From positions 1-28,686 of the forward strand of contig JFHB01000294.1 in NCBI GenBank assembly GCA_000729835.1: a stretch of 28,686 bases of DNA, given 5' to 3'. The position numbers were made by a program, and so were the translations under genes. The notes beneath the pieces were generated by a model. The model had not been told where the DNA came from and did no database searches. It saw only the letters and a program-made list of their open reading frames with translations. This DNA is from Atkinsonella hypoxylon. Taxonomy: Eukaryota; Ascomycota; Sordariomycetes; Hypocreales; Clavicipitaceae. Below are positions 20,856-28,686 of the stretch, piece after piece (the stretch's first letter is position 1; the number at the start of each line of letters is the position of its first letter).

Positions 20856-23800
20856 TTAATTTATAGGTCTCTTTACCTAGCTTTCTACCTATATATTAGC
20901 CTTATTGTTATTAATAAAGGATTTAAGAGTCTTATTTAGCGTTGCTTTTGTTATTAAATTAGCGATATTATCTTTACCGTTAATCCAATAGATTTCGTTA
21001 ATTTAGCGCCTTTTATATAATTAATGTAGTGCTATAATGTTAATTATTAATCTCTTTTCCTTTATTGTGCTAAGCTTTATAAGGCATTTATATAACAAGA
21101 ACGAATCTATATAGACTACTAGTGGAATTAGCGGTATCTATAGCTGCTTTATTACTATATTTAATGTAGTGCTAATAGCATATAATATATCTATGCCTTA
21201 CACTATACTGTATAGTTCTAATGTAAGCGCGCTCCTTATAACTCTCTTGCTTTTAATAGAGCTATATATAATAATGTTGCCTTTTATTACGAATTTAGCG
21301 TTCTCTTTATAAGCTCCTTTATTGCTTAAGATAATTACGTATTCTATTTAGGAGCTTAAATCTTTATTATTTATAAAGGATCTATTAATAAATATATATA
21401 ATTTAGCAGAAAGAAGGTCTATTAGGATATATTATAATCTATAGGTTTAGTTGTTAATCTGCTATTAGAGCCTCTTGTTTAGTTGTTTAATATTGTTAAT
21501 TATAATATCTTGCTGTTATATAGCAATAGAAAGGTTAAATGCAGCTTCTAGTTAATAGATTGTAGCAATATATACACTATAGGCTTATTGCTTAATATAC
21601 TATTGTTTCGTTAAATCTATATTAACACTAGTAGTATTAATAGGTTAAATCCTCTTACTTTAACCTTTCTAGTAAAGAGTTAAAGTGCTATTATTAGATT
21701 TAGTTAATATATATCTATTAAAAATTAGTAGCATTTCTGCTGTTAAGCTTTACTTTAGCTTTACAGTAAAATTAGCCTTCTGCAGTTTAGATTCCTTATA
21801 GTTAGAGAAGGTTCTATTGCTTAGTTCTAGTGTATTGTTAGTCTATATTCTAATAATTCTAAAGTAATTCTTATTGTTTAATATTAGTAAGCAGGAGTTA
21901 TATATTAACGTAACTATACTTAAATTGTTATAGTAGTAGTAGAAGTATATAGACTACTAATATATACCTACTTTAGTAATTCTATATAGAGGCTTAATTA
22001 CTTCTATTACTATATTGTAGAGATATAGATGTTTAATTTAGTTAGGAAGTTATACAATAATTAATCTGTTTAAATTAGTGTTAGATTATATATAAGCCTA
22101 TATAATATTGTAGATCTATAAGACAATATTGCGTTTTTAGAGAGATAGAGCTAGTACTATAATTAAGCGTTAACTAGCTCGTTAAATTGTTAGGGATTGC
22201 GTTAAAATTAACAATTTATTGCTGTTGTTATATCCTTAGATAACTAGTCTTAACTTCTTATATAGTAATATAGTTCCTTTTCCTTTAACTTCTTAAACTA
22301 TATAAAATTTAAAGATATAGTTGTTGTATATAGTAGAGTTAAATTTAATAAATTAGAAAACATCTTTAGCTAATAGTGCGTTAATTTTAGCTTAGTTAAA
22401 TGCCTTAAATAGAGCACCTTTTGCTATAATCTTATTGTCTTTCCTTAGTTATATAGCTAAGTTATAGTCTGCTGTTTCTTTTATAGAAAGGAAAATTTTG
22501 TTGCTAAATTTATACAGCAATATATAAGTAGGATTAATATTACTACTAGGATTAAGATTATAAGGACTACTAGCAGTTAGGCTAGAAACAGTAATATATT
22601 TATTTAGTTTGTTGTTAAAAGTAGAGGAATTTTATATAGAATTAATTAGAATAGAAAGAGGGTTCTTTCTTAGTCTTCTAAGACCTCTTTTCTATATTAG
22701 GTTTAGATTAATTAGTTGTTTTGCCTTTAGGGGTCTTTCTCTCTTCTTTAGTAGAATAGAATTGCTTTTAGGTAGGGATTCTATATTGCTTTTATTAGGT
22801 GTAACGTTAGAAATAGCGGGATAATTATTAGATTTATTGTTATTATAGTAGTAAGGTTTTATAATAGTTATACAAAAACAAATAGAGCTATAAGGCATTT
22901 ATATAGTATATTCCTTACTATCTATAGCAAGCAGCTTATAGGGGCCTTATTAGCCTTCTTTTTTACGCTATATACGTACTTCTAACTGCAGGGGCAGTAA
23001 ATATATAGGTATTGTATTTAGGCTGTTGTAGGAGGCAAGAGTATTATAAATTTATCTTTATACTAGGCACTTTTAGGCTTTATTAGTAGCTTTACGTAGA
23101 ATTAAAGCTTATTATATTACAGAAAGGCTTAAAGGTAAATTATCTATTATATAGAGATAGAAACTAAAGACTAATAATATAGGTATAAGACTGTTAGGTT
23201 TAGTAGAATTATTAACAGCTTTAACAGCTATCTAAAGCTTTTAATCCTTTATAATACTAGTATTAGTGCCTAATTTATTGTTAATAATGTTGTAAGCTCT
23301 TTATAATAGGCTATAGTACTGTTTAACTTTACTAATACTATTATAGGCTTTAATAGGAACTTTATTAACATTAACGAACAACATTTATATATAATAGCGG
23401 AATTTAGTAGATATAAAGTTCTTTCTAGTATTGTAAACTATCCAGTTAGGAGGGCCTAAATAGGTATTAATCTAGCATTCTTTTAATGTATTCTAGATAT
23501 CTTATGCTTTCTGCTTTTAGGGTTCTAGAAAGTAGGCTGCCTAGAATAAGGTTGTAGAATTAATAATATAAAGAATAAAGCTGCTATCTAGATATATAAT
23601 ATTAACAATAATTTTATAGTTAAAGTTATAGTTATCTTTTAACGTAAATTAGAATTAACTAGGTAATTTACTATTAAGTTAGCAGTAGTAGTAGACTTAT
23701 ATAATTCTATTAATAGCGTTGTTATTACTAATATCTTCTCCTATACATTATAGAATCTTTGTTAATTGTTGTATAGAGGGATGTCTAAATTAACAATAAA

Positions 23801-25824
23801 GCTAATAGATTTACTTTTTTAATAAGAAGAATACAGCTGCTTCTGTAGCTTCTAGAGTCCACTATAGATATCTCTATTTCTAGATAATAGAAACCTTTTA
23901 ATTGCCTTAAATTAGCACGTTTTTAAGGTTGTTAAGCTTTATATACATCTTATCTATATTATTAATGCTGTATAGAAATAGGGTGCTTATATTAATTATA
24001 TAAAATGTAATTAGGCTAAAGACTATTAGAACTATAATAAAGCCTATTAAAGTTGCTAATCCTGCGCTAAATGTAATTATATAGTGTTAATTAGATAGAT
24101 TTATCTTTAATAAAGGCATTTTCTTTACTAATGCCTATGCTTAGTTAATTCTAGCTATTAATATACCTACTGCTTTAGTGTTAGGCAAAATGCCTCTAAA
24201 TATCTCACTAGAATAACGTTCTTCTAATATATAAGATAATAAATATAATAAGGGATCTATAGGATTTAATTAATCTTCTGTAAATAGGTCTTCCTTATGT
24301 AGAGTATACTAGTAGGCTTCTTCCTTAAGGTTTTAGAAGATAGCTCTATTGTCTATAGTTACAGCATTAGTAAAGAATTATATAATTATTAGCTAAGGAG
24401 CTTTTCCTTTATTAGCTGTATTAGATTCTTTAATAAATATCTTACTTACATCCTAAGCATTATTAGAACTGTTATTCTATATAGGTTTACTTAATCCTTT
24501 ATAAGCCTATAGATAGACTCTAAATTTACTATCTAAAGGAGGGGTTCTATACTTCTTATTATTCTACTATCTTTACTATACTTCTTAACGCTCTTTTTTA
24601 CTATACTTTATTAACTAATATTCTTCTTTTCTATAGATAAAGCAGCGTTGTTTTTAGATCTTACTTCTGCTATAGCTAAGGTCTCTTAAACGTTAATATT
24701 AACGGTCTATATAGAGAGCTTTATTATTAATATTAAGTTAGTTAAATCTAACGTAGAATTAGCTAATTTCCTTCTGTACTTCTGCAATACTAATTAACTT
24801 TTGTAGGTTGCTAATAAGCTCTTAGAATGTTATATTAGTTGTAAATTTAGCTTAGCTACATTTAGGGATACCTCTAACTACTTAAAGGGTTTATTTAATA
24901 AGTTTAGAATTATCTATAAGAGGGTTAAAAAGGCTATTATAGATGTCTTAAAGGTTCTAGATTATTATATTAAGGTAGTTAAGTATAGATTTATTAGAGT
25001 TCTTAGCAATTATATTATGTAACGTAATAGTATTCTATCTTTAGCAATAGAACTGCTTATTAGTTAAAGTCTTAAAGTGTTGTTTAACGATTTTAACTAT
25101 TTAGTTAAAGGTGTAATTTATCCTTATGTTTATTGTAATTGTTATAAGGTAGAATTTATATACTTTACCTATTAGTATTACTAGAAATACCTTTATTATT
25201 GCTAGTTCTAAGAAATTAAGTTATTAGTATAAGTCTTTAAGGATAACTACTTTTAGTATAATAAAATTAAATATATTGCTGCTATATTTATTGCTTTCTT
25301 TATAGATCTTTATAAGATTAAGAACTTTCTTTATATTAGTTTAAGAAAGATCTATTGTAGAAGGAAGTAATAGTTATATTGCTAGAAGCAGAAGAAATCT
25401 TATATCCTATAGTAAAGAGGGAGAAGGTAGCATTCCTGCTAATATACCTATTAGATTGCTAGGTATACTTAACAAAAGTAATAGAGAGAGTGCTAGAGGT
25501 ATAGAAGAAGGGTTCTATAAAGAAGATTAAGGCTTCTTTACTGTAGATATAGGTTCTACATCTAGGTGTAGATTTAAGTAGAATTTACCTAATGCTACTT
25601 ATTTATTAATCTTTTCTTCTAGCTATATAGATTGTTCCTCTTTCTATAGTACTCTTTTAAGGGAATTAGCAATTTAGCTACTGCTTCTGCCTATATAGAC
25701 TCTATATTTATATAGTAAATTGCGTAATACTTTAATAATTAGAGTAGAAGCTCTTTAAAATAGGTCTTTATTTTAGTTATAGAAGTTAAATTTAAAGTTC
25801 TTCTATTATTCTTAATCTCTAAAT
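20856..25824 (-). pseudogene. Copia-2 B Gag-Pol polyprotein, RIP-inactivated
   Basis: This is the counterpart of the copy A polyprotein, with the same domain order and mostly the same damage. Protease: the active-site motif reads PNTKAVG near 24165-24182, so Asp is Asn, as in A, and the Gly after DT is Lys (Arg in A). Reverse transcriptase: TNNT at 21834-21839 in place of TDDT. The 68-codon open piece at 22692-22898 is the integrase-RT linker and matches the one in A. The natural stop is expected at about 20856, by alignment with A; the upstream limit is approximate. Comparing A and B would allow most RIP stops to be recognised, because many sites are mutated in only one copy. Confidence 0.87.
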
Positions 25825-26430
25825 CTTTAATCTTTATAAAGGTTAATTATAAAGGTAATTCTATTGTTTAAATTAGTAGTAGTAGTAGTTTCTAGGTTAA
25901 TTTTATATATTAAGTTCTAATCTATTAATAGAAGTTTCTAATACTTTTAAAGTTATTCTAAAAGCTTATTAGGTTGCAGTTATTGCTTAAATTCTTATAA
26001 ATCTACCTAGGGTTGTTGTAAACTTATTATATTAGATAAAATTAAGTAGTATAGAAAGAGAAAGTAGGTGTAATAGAATTAGTATAAAGATAGAGAGATT
26101 TAGCTAGCTTCTAGCTAAGTTCTAAAATAGTTAAAGGAGTTAAATTCTGTAACATTAGCTGCTAAGAGTTCTAGCTAGTAATTTAATTCCTTAGGAGTTT
26201 AATATTAACAATTAGTTAAACTAAAACATTGTTGTAAGTAAATACAACTTAGTAACTAAGTAATTATAAAGATATCCCTTCCTTTAGCACGCTTTACTAG
26301 TTACATTAGCCGCTAAGGGTTCTAGCTAACAGTATTATATCTCTTCTTGCTAAATCTAGCTAATTTATAGTTAGTTATACTAATCTCTTTAGTTATACTA
26401 AAGACTTCTAGTTAAGCAACTACTAATTAG

Positions 26431-26745
26431 TGTTAATAGACTAAGGGTCTAATTTATACTTCTTTAAGTTAGTTCTATAACTAGTTTACTAGTGCACTAG
26501 TATTTACATTAAAGAGGTTTAAATTTAGTTATCTAGGAGTTATATTTAACTAGCAAAAGAGGCTACATTATATACCCCGTTAGATGCCTTATATGCCTTA
26601 AGTATAGTGTTGTATTAAGGGGGAATTAAGAGGTATTAGCGACCCCGATGTAAGTAGAGACTAGTGTGCAGATGCAACCAATCAGCGGTTGTATCCACCC
26701 ACGCAGGCGCCGGAATCGCACGATGGAGTCATAACGATTCCAACA
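26431..26745 (-). repeat. Copia-2 B 5' LTR
   Basis: 315 bp. The inner end is heavily mutated (TGTTAATAG for TGTCGACAG). The outer 95 bp is GC-rich and CpG-rich (CCCACGCAGGCGCCGGAATC), the best preserved LTR end in the window. Confidence 0.93.
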
Positions 26746-26750
26746 ACTAC
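26746..26750. repeat. Target-site duplication of copia-2 B, right copy
   Basis: actac, identical to 20430-20434. Confidence 0.9.
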
Positions 26751-28686
26751 TATAGCACTATATTCTTTAGTAAAAAATGCACTTATATTAAGCTTATTAA
26801 ATTTACTGTTATAAGCCTTCTCTTAGTATAAGACTGTAACTAGTAATTTAGAGAGTATATTTAGTACTATATTTAGTACTTCTAGTATATAGAAGACTCT
26901 TAGGTTAAATTGCAATAGATAATTAGCTACTTTAGCTAATTTTAGGTTAGCTTTATCTAGATCTATTATAGTAAGTAAAGTGTATTTAATAATTCCCTTT
27001 ACTAATAAGTAGTTTATAATAATATTAATAGTGTAGCAGTTAGATTAAACTATTTTCTATAGCTTTTAAACACTTTATATAATTATAGCTACTTCTACCT
27101 TAGTTAATCTATAATGTTTCTTTAGGTTAAAAGTATATCTTAAGAGAAAAAGAATTAGCTAAAGCTAGTTACTTTTAATATCTTTATTAAGTATACTATA
27201 ACTATTCTATTTGCCTATAAGCTAGAAGATAAAGAGCCTAAATTCTTCTTTATAAGTATTAACTTTAAAGAATAAATACTTACTAGAGTTATAGTGCTAT
27301 AAAATAGTGTTTTTATTAAAGTATACTTTTATCTCTTAAAATGCTTTCTCTTTCTTAGGTTTTAGTAAAAATATTACTTCTTAGGCTTTCTTTTAGTATA
27401 TTAGTTTAAGTAAACTATTAGTTAAGCCTTTCTTATAAAGCTCTTATAGTAAAGTAGTCTTTTATTTCTATAGTAAGTAAATTTATATATTAAACTATAG
27501 AATACTTTTCTATAAAAAGCTAGCTATACTAATAAAGGTCTTTAGATTTATAAGATTTACTAAAAACTTAAGTTTTTAAAAAGCTTTTAGCCTATTATTT
27601 ATATTAATAATTCTATTACTATTAATAATAAAACCTAATAGCTAAATAGCTAAGTAGCTTATAAATAACTTCTTTATAGCTATTATTAACTTATTTTTCT
27701 TTAGGATTAATAAAACTATATTAAGGTATATAAGGTAGTCCTTAGTAAAGTTAGAGAATATAATAATATTATTAATATAGATTTATATAAAATATTAGTG
27801 CTTTTAAAATAATTAGTCTATATACTATTAAGTAAAAGCTAGTATATTCTTAAAGCCTATAAGCACTATATTTAATACTTTTAATCCTTATTTTAATATT
27901 ACTACTATATAAGATTAATGCTTTTATTTTATAGAAAGCTAGTAGAAAAACTCTAATATATTAAAGAGTAAAAATATCTTCTTACTATATATATTTACTA
28001 TAATATTTAATTAATCTAGTAAAAGGTATATATTTAGTATTACTACACTATTAAGTAGCTTTATATTAACTATAACTTATTCTTTTCTTTCTATTAAGGT
28101 TTTAATCTACACTATAAAGGCTAAGTAGGCTATAGCTGCTAGGTTATTTAAATATAACATTTTTCTACTTAAATACAGCTTATTATAAACCTTATCTAAT
28201 TTAGCTTTATCTTTAGCTTCTAATAGGTAGATTTAAATAGGTTTTAGCTGCTTCTACTATTTATTTACTAGATCTACTCTTATATACTAGTCTTTAAGTA
28301 TAGAAATAATACCTTTATTACAATAAATGTTATATTTATCTATTAAGTTAATAAGTTTAGCTATAATATTTAGGTTTAAGTTTTCTACCTTAACCTTATA
28401 TTTATTGTAAATATATAGTATATCCTTAAGATAAGAGATTCTATATATAGAGATACTATTATTAACTTTCTTAGGGTTAAACTTATTACTATTACCTTCT
28501 TTCTATATTTTATAATCTTCTATAGGCAATAGACTATTATTAAGTGCAATATCCTTAGAAAAATATATATATAAATTAAATAGATTTATAATTATATAGT
28601 TAGCCTTAAGCTCTTTATTATACTAAAGATAAGTAATCTTTTAATTTTTCTAGATTATAATAAATTTATCTAAATAGTTATAAGCT
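26746..28686 (-). pseudogene. Ty3/gypsy pol relic, segment 1 (reverse transcriptase, RNase H)
   Basis: On the - strand from the right edge leftwards, a fungal gypsy polymerase can be read through many stops. LLNSVVILNIYLLLDQ near 28050 matches the family LNSV...YPLPDQ block. FFYQL and GFKN..AF follow, then YINNIIIFS near 27750-27785 where the family has YVDDIVIFS: both catalytic Asp residues are Asn. QLLGFIIN and ISIASFLQK close the polymerase. RNase H follows near 26900-27400 (QHYN..., KHYRLTKVEVA), then FNLRVFYILEVLNIVLNILSKL near 26860-26930, the block that normally ends in DALSRL just before integrase. The 5' part (gag, protease, 5' LTR) lies beyond 28686. This is the most heavily mutated element in the window and hosts the other insertions. 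Confidence 0.88.

Larger units (their letters stand above)
20435..26745 (-). mobile_element. Complete Ty1/copia retrotransposon 'copia-2', copy B, RIP-inactivated
   Basis: A 6,311-bp element with 315-bp LTRs and a perfect 5-bp target duplication (actac). It aligns end to end with copy A at an offset of 6,923-6,924 bp. Differences sampled by eye are nearly all C/T and G/A. Orientation, domain order and damage are the same as in A. It sits in the same gypsy integrase gene, only 613 bp from A, at a different target site, so it is an independent insertion rather than a tandem duplication of A. Confidence 0.94.

Noticed and set aside
22609..22824. A 71-codon + strand frame in copia-2 B.
   Set aside because: It is antisense to the integrase-RT linker of the element and is not open at the equivalent place in copy A.
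13512..26745. The 6.3-kb direct repeat considered as a segmental tandem duplication.
   Set aside because: Each copy has its own 315-bp LTR pair and its own distinct 5-bp target duplication, and unique gypsy sequence lies between them, so they are separate insertions.
1..28686. A new defence, mobile or regulatory system encoded in the window.
   Set aside because: All confidently readable coding sequence belongs to Ty1/copia or Ty3/gypsy polyproteins with inactivating mutations. The only unexplained coding relic (2460-4260) is reported as unidentified rather than as a system.

Overview
This window looks like a heterochromatic, repeat-filled block from a filamentous ascomycete genome (Pezizomycotina; the species cannot be read from the sequence). 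It is very AT-rich by eye, CTA and TAG triplets are everywhere, and C-to-T and G-to-A transitions account for almost all differences between repeat copies. That is the footprint of repeat-induced point mutation (RIP). I see no intact protein-coding gene, no tRNA or rRNA gene and no CRISPR array. The short open frames present are remnants of retrotransposon polyproteins or chance frames.

Layout, left to right. 1-617: unidentified AT-rich relic. 618-1654: the 5' end (LTR, primer-binding site, leader) of a Ty1/copia element on the + strand, cut off at 1654. 1655-1790: a short, GC-richer piece of unknown origin. 1791-2459: AT-rich, nothing recognised. 2460-4260: a degraded reading frame of about 600 codons on the - strand that I could not assign to a family. 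About 4480-4764: the tail of a Ty3/gypsy pol gene. 4770-12616: a complete Ty1/copia element ('copia-1') on the - strand, with 696-bp LTRs and a 5-bp target duplication. 12617-13511: gypsy integrase. 13512-19821: a second complete copia element ('copia-2 A', - strand, 315-bp LTRs, target duplication ctacc). 19822-20434: gypsy integrase. 20435-26745: another copy of the same family ('copia-2 B', target duplication actac). 26746-28686: gypsy integrase start, RNase H and reverse transcriptase, running off the right edge.

Taken together this is a nested insertion. One old - strand gypsy element was hit by three copia elements. When each insertion and one copy of its target duplication are removed, the gypsy reading frame rejoins without a shift at A and at B, and plausibly at copia-1. 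The gypsy is the most heavily mutated. The copia-2 pair is intermediate (LTRs of A differ at about 38 of 315 positions by hand count). Copia-1 is the least mutated (about 32 of 696), so it was probably inserted last. All polyproteins carry RIP-type stops (Gln or Trp to TAG/TAA) and Asp-to-Asn or Glu-to-Lys changes at catalytic sites, so none should be active.

The most interesting signal is a mutation gradient in both copia-2 copies. The outermost 100 bp or so at each end of the element is nearly unmutated, while the inner-LTR copy of the same sequence is heavily mutated. I found no evidence for a new functional system. The unidentified frame at 2460-4260 is the best candidate for something undescribed.
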